Shown in pieces: positions 1 through 12,422 of a stretch of 64,000 bases of DNA (within the stretch, counting starts at the first letter, position 1; each line of letters starts with the position of its first letter). The translations under genes were made by a program, and so were the position numbers. Under the pieces are notes generated by a model. That model had not been told where the DNA came from, searched no databases, and saw only the letters and a list, made by a program, of their open reading frames with translations. Location of the stretch: NCBI GenBank assembly GCA_910591455.2, contig OU342820.1, positions 4,633,564 through 4,697,563 on the forward strand, read 5' to 3'. The stretch is from Pholis gunnellus (taxonomy: Eukaryota > Chordata > Actinopteri > Perciformes > Pholidae).

Positions 1-630
1 ACCTCAGATGATTTTGGGGGTTTTGTTTTTGCTGTCCTGACATTCCAAAATCAATCTGGATACAATCTCCTTATACCAAAACACGGATTTGAGCTGGCAG
101 TGTGAACAATCCCAGAGTCTCCTTTTCCCTTCAGGGGGTAAGGTATTGCCCCTCCCCCGCTGAGCTGAGCTTATAGTGAATGACAAGGTCTAGACGCTGA
201 ATATCGATGCAGCGCATATTCACTGTCCACATTCTATCTATTCCACATGGGTTGGCTGACTGTAAAATGTCTCCTTTTTGTTCAACTTCATTAAGCTTAT
301 ATTTGGAACAAGGCCGTCATGGTGAGAGCAAAAAGGCAGCGAAAGCTTTTGTTGACGTCACCCATTCAGTTGCCACAGAAAATAACCCTTGAGCACAAAC
401 CATGGTGCAACATTTTACAAATAACCGTGCGTTCATTGTCTGTGTATAAATGTGAGGCGTGCACGCAGGGTAATTTGCTTTTTGTTCCTGCGCCTCTTCC
501 TTGAAAGAGTGGCAGTTTGAACTGATCTCAAGTATGCTCTTCTCTAATGAATGTCAAGACGACACACATTACTTGTAGCGCTTAATGTTTTACTCTTTGT
601 TTCCTCGTTCCTGCCACTCCCATTGCCTGT

Positions 631-632
<2 letters not shown>

Positions 633-664
<32 letters not shown>
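633..664. repeat. (AC)n microsatellite
   Basis: About 16 uninterrupted AC units. Confidence 0.95.
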
Positions 665-665
<1 letters not shown>

Positions 666-1099
666 AGCAACACCAGCAAATTTCCACAAGGTCACTGAAC
701 ACTGGAGCCCGTCCAAAGTCAACAGTGAGCATAACGCACATGGCCAACTGCCATTTTCTGTGTAACTCGGTGCAAAGGAAAAAAAGACAAAGAAAAACGT
801 TCTTGTTGTGGCTGACGAAGACGTGGCCTCAAAAAGTCAACAGATAGCCGGTGGAGCTTTGAGCGTTTGAGTTTGAGGCTTCGTTACAGGCCGTCACAGA
901 GCTATCCGTTAAAAAGGTTAAAGAATGTTTCGTGTTTTCTTTCTTTTTTTCTGTTCTCTCGTTGCTCCTCCGGCTGAGACGCGTCACGTGTGACTGCTGA
1001 CCTCGTTTTTAGCCACGGATGAGGAATTGAAAACAAAAACAGAGGCAAGGCAAGTGAGGGTAATTTGCCGCGAGTGAACCCTCCCCTCACGAACATGCT

Positions 1100-1210
<111 letters not shown>

Positions 1211-2507
1211 TACAGTCCTGGGGCCCCCTGACTGAGCCCTCTGAAATCCAAACAAACATTCCACACTCTGCCTGCCCAGATCCCTCAGTAACACAGGCAG
1301 CCTTATGCTACTCAAGTTATAACTGCAGACGGCAGGTTGCCCAACATTGTGTAATGCCCCCCCCCCCCCCCCCAGTGCTTTCCAACCGACACAGCCACAC
1401 TGTTGTCCTGAGATATGCTCTCTGTGAAATCAGTGCTTTCGCTGCCAGAGTGAAGAAGAAGCTTTGATGGTACAAAAAACACCAAACTGCTCCAACAGAA
1501 GTTGTGAGATTTGAACACAGAAGCGTGATGTTTTTTGCAAAAAAAAGCGTTGTGTGTTACAGGAAAGGCTTCAGCACTGGCTTTTTTTTTCTTTTTCTTT
1601 TGATAACACACACATTTTATCCGCGTGTTTCCGTGGTATGAGACATTACCAGTAAAGGCTTCATTATGGTGTGTCATAAAACGGTTGATCACCATCAAGT
1701 CAATATTTAGGTGAGATTAGCTCAGTTTATGACTCTTGTGTTATACGGTCGCTGTCCTTCAGCTGCAGCACAGGGCCGTGGTTTCCGCTCACTGAATTTT
1801 GCAATAATTGTATTACGGCTTATCGTCACACTATATAAACACATTCCTTTTCATTTACTTAGTCGCTCTTTGTTCCGTATGGCAAACCATTAAAAGATAA
1901 TAAACGCCCCAAACGTCCTCTCAACATTTAACGAGAATTAGAGCCTTGCATGTACGATTACGATCACTTAGTCAAGTCATTGTGTAATAAACTCAAGGTG
2001 ATAGACTTATTGGAAAAACTTTACTTTCTCTCTCGTCACTCGATGCCAGACTGTTTTGATATTGGCAGCGTCTGCGCTCAGTGTTATTGCAGCGGCGTAA
2101 TCAACGATGTTGACCCGCCAAACAACATGTTTTTCATGCTTTGATTTATTGTTTAGTTCTTTGAAATGACAAGTGTGAGATAGATGGTTTCACAATAAGT
2201 CGGGCATGAGTGTTGCACAGCAGATCCCTTTCAGAACATCCGACACCCCGGGTGGCATCTCCACCTGGGAAAGTGACTCGCTGGGCGGTGGCATCCGGTG
2301 TTGCACGCAGTGTGTGGGTGGCTCTGGAGGGCTCGGGTGGAGCTGCAGCGGGGATGCGCCAGAGCTGCGATGAATGCACAAACAACTGAATTTGTGGTAT
2401 TTGTGTCAACCCCCCACCTCTTACATCACGTCTGTGAGTTAACTCACTGTTTGGCAGGGGAGGTGCCGGTGGGGCTGAGCGGCTGCCGTCTGACTGTCTG
2501 TCTGTCT

Positions 2508-2531
2508 GTGTGTGTGTGTGTGTGTGTGTGT
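2508..2531. repeat. (TG)n microsatellite
   Basis: About 12 TG units preceded by a short TCTG-rich stretch. Confidence 0.9.
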
Positions 2532-4131
2532 TAGGGTGGGGCTGCAGCGGGGTGGTATGCTGAGCTGATTTATATCCCTGCCAGGAGAATCATGCGATCG
2601 TTCGCAAGTGTGTGTATGGACCTTTGTCCGTCCACGGCTAATCTATTATTGTGCTGCGGCAGACTGCATAATATTTGGGGGGGGCCGTTTATGGCTGCAT
2701 GCTCAAGGACCTCTTGTGTTTCTCAAAACACCTTTTTATTGCCTGTTTCATACTGCCATTGACTGCCTGCTGACTCCTCACTCACTACTCTTAACCAGCC
2801 CCCGGCCAGTAGGGGCCGCTAGCTAACACAGCTGAGTGCATCGCTGACCCTCAACCGCTGCCTTGCGCCCACAGTGTGGGATGCAACAGTTGGCTCACTT
2901 TTAGTGTTTTGGTCGATGTGTTTGGCTAATAGCTAACGTAACTACCAGTACACACACTGCTGAGTACATCGCCGCAACTTGGCCTCTGTTACGCGGGCAG
3001 ACGGCTTGATGAGTTCAAGATTATTTTTGGCAAGATTGTATGACGATCTCTGATAATGTTACATTGTAAACAACCAATATGTTTAAATTGACAGGAAGAG
3101 AGCTCGTAACATTAGCAGCACCGCTAACGGCTAAAGAACGAAGGTTGCGTTCACTTACATTGTGATAAGTTCAGACTCTGTTCAGTGAAAATGAGTATTG
3201 TAACGTTATCATGATGTGTTCACATGTAATCTCTTAAAATGCAGTGTTGGTGAGAAACTTGAATAATTTGTTTGAAGGAGAAGTTTTCACAACAACATAA
3301 ATCGATATTAGAGAGTGAATTATGACCTGTTTAAAATGCCTCTAAGCAGCTTATAATACATTTTTTGGACGTCTGCAAAGAAAGAACATATTTTATATTA
3401 TACCGCCCGATTTGAACGTCTTCCAGGCTCTTGCCTCACCAGCCGAGAGGTAATTGTCAAATGTATTGACTTGCTTTTGTCAAAAACAGCTTCAGTAAGC
3501 AAAACCAAAAGAAATGGTTGATAAATAACCGATGGTGTGTAATATAGCCTCCGCTTGCATTCTTCTGATTTAATGGAGCAGCCCTCAGCCCCCCCCCCCC
3601 CCCAGACTCTGCGCTAACGTGCCTCGAAGTCTTTGAGCCCTTCAGTGTGGACATTGGGATTGGGCCTTTACTGAGTGCACCTTCCTCGTTCTGTTTGTTT
3701 TCTTTTTGTTAGCTGATTGGCTTGCAGCCCAACAGGAAGGAAGCCCATGGGGCGAATTACACACATTCTCAGTGTTTACTCCCTCCAGGGTTCTCCCTCT
3801 CTCCCTCTCTCTGTGCCATCTGGGCCTCCCTCCTCATTCATTATCTGTCCTCGCCGCCTCCCCCATGGACCGTTTCCCTCTTTGCTTATTGCAGGTTCAT
3901 GCTCACACACCTGTCTTTTCTGTCTCCAGCTCTTGTCTCTGCAGGTGTGGGTGGTTAGAGGTTATTGAGGCGACACTTGACCCACCGGATATTTTTATCA
4001 GGAGATGCTGTTAAAAATGGGTCATACTGATATAGTGATAAGCAGATCAGAGGGTGAGGATTGAATTCAGTCAGGTTTTGTTCTTTTCTTTTCTTAAGCT
4101 GCTCCCATTTTTTTTAAAAGTGTTACACACT

Positions 4132-4138
4132 CTCACAC

Positions 4139-4171
<33 letters not shown>
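4132..4171. repeat. (CA)n microsatellite
   Basis: Imperfect CA array with a CG interruption near its left end. Confidence 0.9.
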
Positions 4172-4174
<3 letters not shown>

Positions 4175-4316
4175 CCACATTATTGGAATTCTTTTGAGGT
4201 TTTAGACTAACGTGTTTGTCAAAAAAACAAAGTCTGGGACATTCCTGTGATTCTCTTTAAGTCAACTCGCACTTAAGAGGGGAGGTATGGTTGAGGCTGC
4301 AGGGCAACAAGTTCTG

Positions 4317-4333
4317 TGTGTGTGTGTTGTGTG

Positions 4334-4386
<53 letters not shown>
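4317..4386. repeat. Interrupted (GT)n microsatellite
   Basis: A GT array with TTG, TA and GGG interruptions on the left, then a cleaner run from about 4350. Confidence 0.9.
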
Positions 4387-4388
<2 letters not shown>

Positions 4389-5832
4389 ATGACCTAGAAA
4401 GTATGGTGAATCCAGTGAAGGGGGGTGGGGGCTACAGTGGGCCCACAGCTAAATCGGGGCCAGGCCACTCCCTGTCCCAGCTCTATGCACTCGGCCGGCC
4501 GCTTCAGACCAGTTTGAATGTGTCCCTCACCCCATCTTCCTCTGTTGCCCTTTCAATAACACTCGATTATCTTTGCCCATTGCCTTGCCTCTTTCTCAAC
4601 ACATTATTTGTCACATTTATCGCTTCTTTTATCCTCTTAACTTTGCTTCTCACATCTCACATGTTTTAGCTGTTCATTGCTGCTGCCTCTGATCAAACAG
4701 CGCTCCCTCTTCCTGTAGATGTGTGCCAAGCCTCAAGCTACGAGCCAGTTATGTAAGAAGAAAATGTTTTTCATCTTGACTTCTTCATATGCTTGTTATT
4801 TTTGACTGGCTTCGAGTACCGGCGTGCTTTTCCAAGAAAGCACCGTTTCTTTTTTAGAAACACTCTGTTCTGTTTATGTCCTGGTCGTTCCGAGGAGATC
4901 TCGTAATGAGAACCTCAGTAAACGGTCGCCTTCAGGCCGGTGAGCGATAAACAAGTCGGTCATCTCGACACCAGTGTGCATCAGGGCTACGCATGCACGC
5001 CGCGTGTTCGCACGTTTGTATGCACAGGTGTGTTTGCTCAGAAGCTGCAGAGTGCAGGTGAGAAATGGGCCGGTCGGCAGGTCTGCTGCCCGAGTTTGCA
5101 CCTCATTTTGCAAACGGCGCCGGTTTACCGGGACACCCGACGAAGATTGTAATGACAGACGCACATTTGTGAGTTTCGTGGACTCGGCTGTACTTTCCAG
5201 GGAATTCTTCCGTCACATTACCCTGAATCCGACCTGGCGTCGCAGGCGTCCTGGAACCTGCCCCAGAATACCTGATAGGAGCTTCTAGTCTTTCATCTTG
5301 GACACAAAACAGATCCCTGCAGCCCTGTTTACCCTACTGATCTGCTCTCTCATCATTCGTTAACTCTCCATCTCCCTGCCCTCCCCTCCCCTCCTGCTCC
5401 CCCCTCCCCTCCTGCTCCCCCCAGGCTGCGATCCAGGTAACACGAGAGCCCTGTTTTCTGCTCTGTTTGCCAAGAGCATCTCTGCTGCCAGAGACAAACA
5501 AGGGTGACACGATTGGAGCCCTAACCTTCCATCGATCCACCCTCGCTGCCTCTCTTTGCTTCTCCTCCTCTCCTCCCTAACTCCCTCCCTCCCTCCTCGC
5601 GCACACTGACCTACTTTCCCCCTGACCTGTTTGTGCGAGCTGCTCTGGCGCAGCAGCAAGTCAGATCAGGGAAACGGGGGACGCAGCAAAACGCTGCCGG
5701 GGCTTTTTCCGTTGCCTCGCAGGGAGTGCTACAAAAGGGTGGCTACTCCGAGGAATTTAATGTATACCGAGCAACTCCAAAATATTACGGGTACAAAATG
5801 TGTTTTTTTTCTTTGTGAGGGAATGTGCTTCG

Positions 5833-5833
5833 G

Positions 5834-5925
<92 letters not shown>
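5833..5925. repeat. Long (GT)n microsatellite
   Basis: About 45 GT units, nearly perfect after a TGCGTG interruption at the left edge. Confidence 0.96.
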
Positions 5926-5927
<2 letters not shown>

Positions 5928-8900
5928 AACATTGTGAAGGGCATTGCTGCGTCGGCCTCAAAGAGGCGCTTTGTTTGCGAGCTTAGATCAAGTTAGTGCA
6001 CTGGGTTAACTTCCCTCCCCTCCTCGCCCCCTTCTCACTGCTCCTCCCTCTGCCCTTGATCTCGTTATGTACATGACCCTGTTTTTTGGTTTATAAGAGG
6101 GAGGAAGACAAAAGTAAAATGGATTAGAAGATAAACTGTATGTGCTTACTCAATAATCCACCCATTTTAGGGACCAATTGTGTAACAGAACCAGTACAAT
6201 TTTACACGATGCATCAAGAAGGCAAGATATCAGATTATTGAATATTGACTTTGGGGATCTAACTATTCATATACAAGTCGTATAGTCTGCCTAACAATAT
6301 GGGACCATATAGCCTGTGAGTGTGGACTTTGATAGCACAGCCGGCTTTTCTGTGTCCATACAAAGAATGCAGTGGGACAGTCGGAGGCTCAGACTGGCTC
6401 TGTGCCGGCTTTGTGCCGTACATCACGCGGAGCCGACTCTCTCAGATTTATTGATATTTTATCGATACCGCGACATGAGACTAGATATCGATAGATTTTG
6501 GATATGTTAATATGACGAAGTGTTGTGGACTCCTGGTTTTAAAGGCTACATTACAGTAAAGTGATGTCACTTTCTCCATATAGACCCAGCCCTACTCTTA
6601 GTTCAGTCTTTACGTAGTGCTCTTTAGTTTGAAACATGGCCCAGTTTGTGCTGCTCCTCGGCTATAAATATTCTGGATTTTGGAGGAAGGGGTTGGGGGG
6701 GGACACACACGCACACTTGTTTTGACAAAAAAAAGTCTTTGTCTTTGAAGGCCGGTGACTCACCGCTCAGTGGGATCACGTTAGACCATTTTATCCATTT
6801 TTTTGAGAGTATATTTAATGTCCACTCAGTGAAGTTACATGAGTCTCAGGTGCAGACGCTATGAGCAGAAGAGTGTACACCTCCGCGTGGCAACATTTGC
6901 TGGTATTTTCATGCGTTTCAGGCTCCCGTCTGTCAGTAGAAGTAGGCCAGTGTTACATCAGACAGGCTCGCCAGGGAGTCCACCGTCCCCACCGGGCAAA
7001 GTGTGTCATTGCGAAGCTCCTCTCGTTGCAGATTAGCCTCTGGTGCCAAATAAACAACAACTAGTTGCCCATGGGGGAACGGTAAGCTCTACACCAGGGC
7101 TATCTCTGCACAATGGAAACACGTTGTGCCTCTGAGGTTTTTGCCTTCGTTTTTTGAGAAAAGTCACAAATGAGAAGCAGCAAAAACCTTACAGGAAACA
7201 GGAGCATGTCCTTATATAACATGGCATACTGTTAAAGAATCCTTCTAATTGTCCTCTGGGTAATATAAAATGTAGTTTACAACCAAGGACGGTCATAATG
7301 CTGCATAGCCCTAATTTATTCTGTCTGGTTACTGATGGTGATTCATTCTCTTATGTCAATCAGTGACTAATCAGTAATGCATTACCTAACTGGTGGTTCT
7401 AGAGGTTTATAGAGCGTGATGGCGGTTGATACGACGAATCGTGCTGCCAGTTCGTACGCGTTGCCCACAGACTGCGATTACTGTGTTGACTGTGTCGTTG
7501 CTCTTTGACAGTTGGCTGCTCAGTTGAACGTTAGCATTGCTTTGCGGGCTGTAAAAGTCAGTTGATGATTTGGTTGTAAGTGTGTGTAACATCCTATCAG
7601 GTGTCACTGTGTCGAACCACACTGAAAGAACGTAGAGAATAACAGGCCATTTTCATGATATGTTGATCGGGTCAACATTCTTTTTATTTTCTTTTTTCGA
7701 TCTTCAAATGCTGCCATCTTCCACAATGAACATTAGTGTCTTTACATACATATTCATGTCAAAAGGGAGCGAGGGTAATGACCGACCAGACCAACCACCA
7801 CCCATCTCTAAACACCACACTACCTTTGCCTGTTTTTTCTTCCTTTTTTTTTCTTTTCTCTCCTCGTCTTTTTCATAAAACCATCAGCAAAACCACAAAC
7901 ATTACTGATTAATACACACTGAAAAAAGGTGGCGGGGGGGGGGGATGAGGCAATTACATGTCATCACAGTTCAATAGGAGAAAAGACACAGTATAGAGAA
8001 AACAGAACAACACCTCGACGAAGAAACAAAGAGGATACAAAACCAATGAAATAAACATTACAGTGTTGTTCGAGTGTGGGAGGGGGGTGGAGGACTTTAC
8101 ATTTATACACAAGCACCAAAAAGCCAAACGTGGTACATAGACTTTTGCTAAACTAGGATCCAACGCAGGCAATTCATCGCTGTCCAGTAGCAGAGCTACC
8201 GTGAGAAAGGGATGAATACCGCCTGAAGTGATTAATGGAGTTACGCGGGAGACAAGGGAGGCCGACTTCTTTGTTCATTTAATCTCAGATTGTTGAGGGG
8301 CAATTTCAACCCTGGCACAAATTGGAGGCTTTTGAGAATTTTGATTTTGCGTGAGCTTTAGTTTCACAATAACTCATCTATCTGGGAGCCAATGCGAAGG
8401 GGGTTGTGCTTGGTCGCACTACAAAACCTTGTGTCATCTCAATCAATGTACAGTCATTTTTCTTGGGTCTTTACACAAGCGGGACTCGTTCAGAACTGCG
8501 CTGTAGTGTGTTTACATGAATGGGACCTCAGCTCCTCCTGCGTTCGCCCCCCCCCCCCCCTTGAGCATCCCATACCTCCATTACAGTTCAAGCTCAAAGC
8601 TGCAGGATGCATCTCAAAAAGGTCTGTACACATTCTCCCGTCTATGTCCCTGTGGACTTTTCTACAGTGAAGAGGAAATAAATACAACGGGCCGGTGAAT
8701 GGAAACGACAACAAGATATGGTTGATAAAGCTCAAATAAAGTAAAGGCTTGTAGCCTGCAGCTGGTGAATTCCACCGAATAGTTAAAGGCTGGTTAAAGG
8801 TTAAGTAATCCAAACATTTGAATGAGGCCCTCGCCTCCGGAAACAACGTGTTCTCCATTCAGTGCTGTTGGCGCTCCAAACCGGACGGCCATGTCTTTGT

Positions 8901-8949
8901 AAACACGGCATTAACAAATGATTAATGCTAAAGCTTAACAATCAAGAGA

Positions 8950-8959
8950 TTTATTTATT
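8950..8959 (-). other. Candidate poly(A) signal of nfil3-like 1
   Basis: The plus strand reads TTTATTTATT, so the transcript would carry two overlapping AATAAA hexamers about 775 nt after the stop codon. Confidence 0.5.
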
Positions 8960-9577
8960 CAAATGGGTTTTGTAGCAACAGTGGACGACGTGGTTGTACG
9001 TTGATTGTGATTCATAATCGGATGGTCACTTTCAAAAACCCTCTTTTACCATTGCAGGTGTGTCGCGTTTTATGTTGAATTTGTATTCAAATTTCTTTGT
9101 AAAATATATATTTATAATAGCTACATATATTCATATATCACAGTAATATACAAACCAAGTGCTTTAAAAAATAAAGGTGACTGCGGTCTTTCGTGAACTA
9201 ATGGAGATGGTTGGGGAGAGGATGGGTTGGTAGAGGTAGGGTCTGGGAAGAGGTATGGAACTCGGTGTTTGTAGTGTTGGTGCTTCTTTGGTCGAGGGAA
9301 TGTCCCCAGTGTACGTTTGCATTAGATTAAGGCAGATAGCCACACATGTGTACGTTTGTCTACGGTCGGATGTGTACCAAATTTGTAGTACTGATAAAGC
9401 TCAAAACTTCTCCTTGTCCTACATTCCCGTTTGTGATCTAAATGTCAATGTGCTCTGCTGTGTTTTTGTTGGATGACAAAAGTAGAAAAGCAGGTAGTTC
9501 CATTCCTCCTCTCATCACATAAAAAAAAGTGCTTCTGTAAGTATGGAGAGGATGTAAGAAATGACAAATCTGTACAA

Positions 9578-9585
9578 TATATACA
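9578..9585 (-). promoter_or_regulatory. Pumilio-type element in the 3' UTR
   Basis: The minus strand reads TGTATATA, which matches the Pumilio response element UGUANAUA. It lies about 150 nt after the stop codon. Pumilio sites usually lower mRNA stability or translation. Function here is inferred from the motif only. Confidence 0.4.
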
Positions 9586-9731
9586 AATATGATACAGCCC
9601 TACAAGATGTCCAGCCTTTTTGGTGACGTTGGGGATAAGGAAGTAGAGAGGTCCCAAGGGCTTGAGGAGGGGGTTTGATTATTGGGTAAAGGCATGATGG
9701 CAGGGTAGTTGGAGGAGACATTGTCTTTCAC

Positions 9732-11558
9732 CTAATCTCGCCTCTTGTTTCGACGTCCTCCCGTCTCCTTTTTCCCGCTCTCTGCCCTGCCCCCCTCCTC
9801 TCCGGCGGGGCTCTCTCGCATAACGTTCTGCTGCGGCATGAGGGACAAGTAGGGGTGTTGGGGCAGGGGAGGCGGCGTGGCAGACGGAGGGGTCGTCGGG
9901 GATTCCTGGCCGGAGCTGCTCATGGCCCGGTGTTTGAGTCTGAGTTTGTGGGGCAACGCTGTGCCCTTCACCTCCCCCTGGGGATCCCGGCCCTGAGAGC
10001 AGCCCTGGGAGGAGGGCAGAGGCGAGGCAGGGCGGTGGAGGCTGGTAAGATGCTGGCTGTGGTAGCTGCCCAAATCTGAGCAAGTCGAGGAGGGGGACTC
10101 CTCATCGTCCGTGGACGCGTCTTTATCAGAGCTGCGGTGATCTCCATCGCTGGATGACGTGTCCTTGGTATTTGATTGGCCTCGGTAGTAAGCCTCGCCC
10201 CCGTGCCCGCCCTCGTAGGTGAGCACAGGTGGCTCCTCGTCTTGGGCACTGAGGTATGAATGATGGGGCTGCTGATGAGGGTGGTACAGGTAGGAGTGGT
10301 TGACCCCCTCCACTTGTTTGTGAAGGATCTCTGCAGACGAATCTCTCTCCTGCTGGTGCTGCTCCGGCTGCAGGTGCTGCTGGGGAGGTTGGCAAACTCT
10401 GTACCCCTGTCTCTCTCCTGCCTCGTCACGGCTGTCCGAGAGCTCGTATGGAGGGGAGTCTAATGTCTTCCTCTCCAGCTGCTTCGTCACCTCAGCCAGT
10501 GTCTCTGTGGAGCTCTCTGTAATATACTGGGGCAGCCGACTGGCAAAGGTCTGACTGCTGCTGCCGCCGCTCTGATTCTGGGCTGCCGGCACATCGACGT
10601 CCTGGTGCCTCGTCAGGGCGTCCACAGGATAGGAGGCGCTGCTGGAGCCATACAGAATGACGCTCCTCTGGGCAGCGGGTGGGTGGGGGGCAGGCTGGCT
10701 GATGGTGTTGATAGCGGTCGCAGGCTCCTGATGGGGTTGTTGTTGTTGTTGTTGATGGTGATGCTGCTGTTGGCCATGATATGCGGCCTCCAGTTCTTGA
10801 GAATGTTGCTGGATCTGGTGGTGAGTGGGCACCGGGGCCAGACCACGTTGGATGTTGAACATGATCTCGGTGGTGGTGCCATTGGCGATGTCCATCTCCA
10901 GCCTATCACCCTCCTGTTTGATCTCGAAAGGAAGCGGCTCAGGGCTGTCCCTGGAGGAGCCATCGGACATGTCGGAGAGGGAGCCGCGTGGCGAGTATTT
11001 CACCATCTGCCTGTGGCCCTCGCTGCGTCCAGACTGCTCAGTTTCTGAGGAATCGGAGTTGATCATCACCTGAGAACCGCTGGAGTAACCGCTGGAGTAG
11101 TACTGGGTCGAGGAGGAGGACGAGGAGGAGCCTCCATTTGCCGTGTTGCTGCTTCCGCCCATCTGCTGACTCTTTTCAATGTAGGAGGCGGTGCTTATGA
11201 GGCCAAAGCGCAGCTTCAGCTGGAGCAGCTCGGTCTTGAGCCTCACGTTCTCATCGTTCAGTGCCATGACACGGTTCTCCAAGACCATATCATTGAGACG
11301 TCGCTTCTCCCGGGAGCGCTTGGCGGCCTCGTTGTTTTTGCGGCGTTTCTCCCAATAGCAGGCATCCTTCTTCTCATCCGAAATGAACTCGCGCTTTCGC
11401 CTGCAGCTCATGCCGGGTTTGGACTTGCCGAGGCGGCCCATGCGAGTCGGACTCCCTTCGGCCGAAGGAAGAGACTCCTCATAACTGCTGAAGGTCTCAC
11501 AGTTATTATTCTCTGAGTTTTTGTTTAATGTTTGGAGAGCTGACGTCAGATTTTCCAT
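9732..11558 (-). CDS. nfil3: NFIL3/E4BP4-like bZIP repressor, gene 1 (608 aa)
   Basis: Nuclear basic leucine-zipper protein of the NFIL3 (E4BP4) family, which represses promoters carrying RTTAYGTAAY D-boxes and acts in circadian output and immune-cell development. A short N-terminus leads to the family signature REFISDEKKDACYWEKRRKN (57-76). The basic region follows, with NxxAAxxSR at 75-83, then the zipper at about 93-121. Residues 187-222 (SPRGSLSDMSDGSS, FEIKQE) resemble the NFIL3 repressor region, and IKQE at 213-216 fits a SUMO consensus. A Q/H-rich tract spans 263-278. The NFIL3 motif ALPHKLRLK is at 534-542. Human NFIL3 is about 460 aa, so this protein is longer, with extra H/Q/S-rich sequence, and I see no C-terminal heptad segment like that of gene 2. 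The single coding exon is normal for NFIL3. The ATG has a strong context (A at -3, G at +4). Which numbered teleost paralog it is cannot be told from sequence alone. Confidence 0.93.
   Translation of the reverse strand: MENLTSALQTLNKNSENNNCETFSSYEESLPSAEGSPTRMGRLGKSKPGMSCRRKREFISDEKKDACYWEKRRKNNEAAKRSREKRRLNDMVLENRVMALNDENVRLKTELLQLKLRFGLISTASYIEKSQQMGGSSNTANGGSSSSSSSTQYYSSGYSSGSQVMINSDSSETEQSGRSEGHRQMVKYSPRGSLSDMSDGSSRDSPEPLPFEIKQEGDRLEMDIANGTTTEIMFNIQRGLAPVPTHHQIQQHSQELEAAYHGQQQHHHQQQQQQPHQEPATAINTISQPAPHPPAAQRSVILYGSSSASYPVDALTRHQDVDVPAAQNQSGGSSSQTFASRLPQYITESSTETLAEVTKQLERKTLDSPPYELSDSRDEAGERQGYRVCQPPQQHLQPEQHQQERDSSAEILHKQVEGVNHSYLYHPHQQPHHSYLSAQDEEPPVLTYEGGHGGEAYYRGQSNTKDTSSSDGDHRSSDKDASTDDEESPSSTCSDLGSYHSQHLTSLHRPASPLPSSQGCSQGRDPQGEVKGTALPHKLRLKHRAMSSSGQESPTTPPSATPPPLPQHPYLSLMPQQNVMRESPAGEEGGRAESGKKETGGRRNKRRD
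11540..11549. promoter_or_regulatory. CRE palindrome inside the first codons
   Basis: CTGACGTCAG is a perfect palindrome containing the full CRE TGACGTCA. It overlaps codons 4-7 of nfil3-like 1. CREB/ATF binding is possible, but the sequence also simply encodes Leu-Thr-Ser. Confidence 0.3.
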
Positions 11559-11610
11559 TTTTGTCTCGTGGCAGCCAGTTTGAAATGTTTTGTTTTTTTA
11601 GGAAAGAACC

Positions 11611-11623
11611 AGGTCAGAGGTCA
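11611..11623 (+). promoter_or_regulatory. Perfect DR1 nuclear-receptor element
   Basis: Two AGGTCA half-sites separated by one base, starting 53 bases 5' of the nfil3-like 1 ATG. This is the canonical DR1 bound by RXR heterodimers, HNF4 and COUP-TF. The site lies either in the 5' leader or at the end of a 5' intron. Function is inferred. Confidence 0.5.
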
Positions 11624-11961
11624 ATCGGGAGGAGGGGCGGTGCCAAAAACAACCTTGAAGGTTCTCTCGCAAAGTTCTTGTTCTGCTTATTGCAGTTTCA
11701 GTGCAGTCGTGACAGGAGGGGACTCAAGTGTCCAAAATAGTAAAAAAAGACGTAGAACAATTGGAGCTCAGCATTAGTAACCCTCATTTATTCACTTGAA
11801 GGGGTTTGGTGCTTCAGTGTCCAGACTCTTCACAGATCCTAAGTGGATCAGATCAGTCTTAGAAAAGCACAAATTTCTTTTTTTTCCTCTTGCTTTCCCG
11901 CTGTTGGTTGTCAAAGCTCGGCTGGCGGAGAAGTGTCCTAGATCTCCACGTAAACAGCAGG

Positions 11962-11971
11962 ATGTAGGTCA
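11962..11971 (+). promoter_or_regulatory. RORE match 1 upstream of nfil3-like 1
   Basis: ATGTAGGTCA fits AWNTRGGTCA, the monomer site of ROR and REV-ERB receptors, about 400 bp 5' of the ATG. NFIL3 is an established REV-ERB/ROR target in mammals. Confidence 0.5.
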
Positions 11972-12412
11972 GCCCGTCTACCTCGGAGTGTCAGTCTCTT
12001 GGGGAGCTTCGTTCTCGCTCCGTCCGTCTGTCTCTCTACGGTTGACTGCTAGATGAAAGGCTGCAGAGATAAAAAAGAAAAAGAGAAAAAATACATATTA
12101 ATCCATGTGGACTTCTGGTGCACCATTATGCATTCTCATAGCAGACTCAAAAGGATTTATTCAGAGGTATTTTTTGTCATTTCTGTTGTTTTCAGCGTGC
12201 ATAGTGATCAAAGACACATCCGTACACCCCAACAGCTTTCCTCTGCTGTTTTGGCACGTCTGGCTTTAAACCGCGGTGTCGCCGCTGGCAACTAATGAAT
12301 GGCCGCTAGACCTCCCCGTCTGACCTTTTGGCCCCGCTATTGATCTGCTCTGTCTGCAGCCTGTGACCCCTGGCCTTTACCCCGGCAGTAGATGTTGTAG
12401 ATGTTGACTTTT

Positions 12413-12422
12413 GTGACGTAAG
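12413..12422 (+). promoter_or_regulatory. Near-consensus E4BP4 site
   Basis: GTGACGTAAG fits RTKAYGTAAY except at the last base. It lies about 860 bp upstream of the nfil3-like 1 ATG and could also read as a CRE-like site. Confidence 0.25.

Larger units (their letters stand above)
7641..9731 (-). other. 3' UTR and downstream flank of nfil3-like gene 1
   Basis: Non-coding sequence after the TAG of nfil3-like 1. Overlapping AATAAA hexamers on the minus strand (8950-8959) are the nearest plausible polyadenylation signals and would give a 3' UTR of about 0.8 kb. Another minus-strand AATAAA near 7682-7687 would allow a longer form. The 9.1-9.6 kb part is AU-rich and contains a Pumilio-type octamer. 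The true end cannot be fixed without transcript data. Confidence 0.5.
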
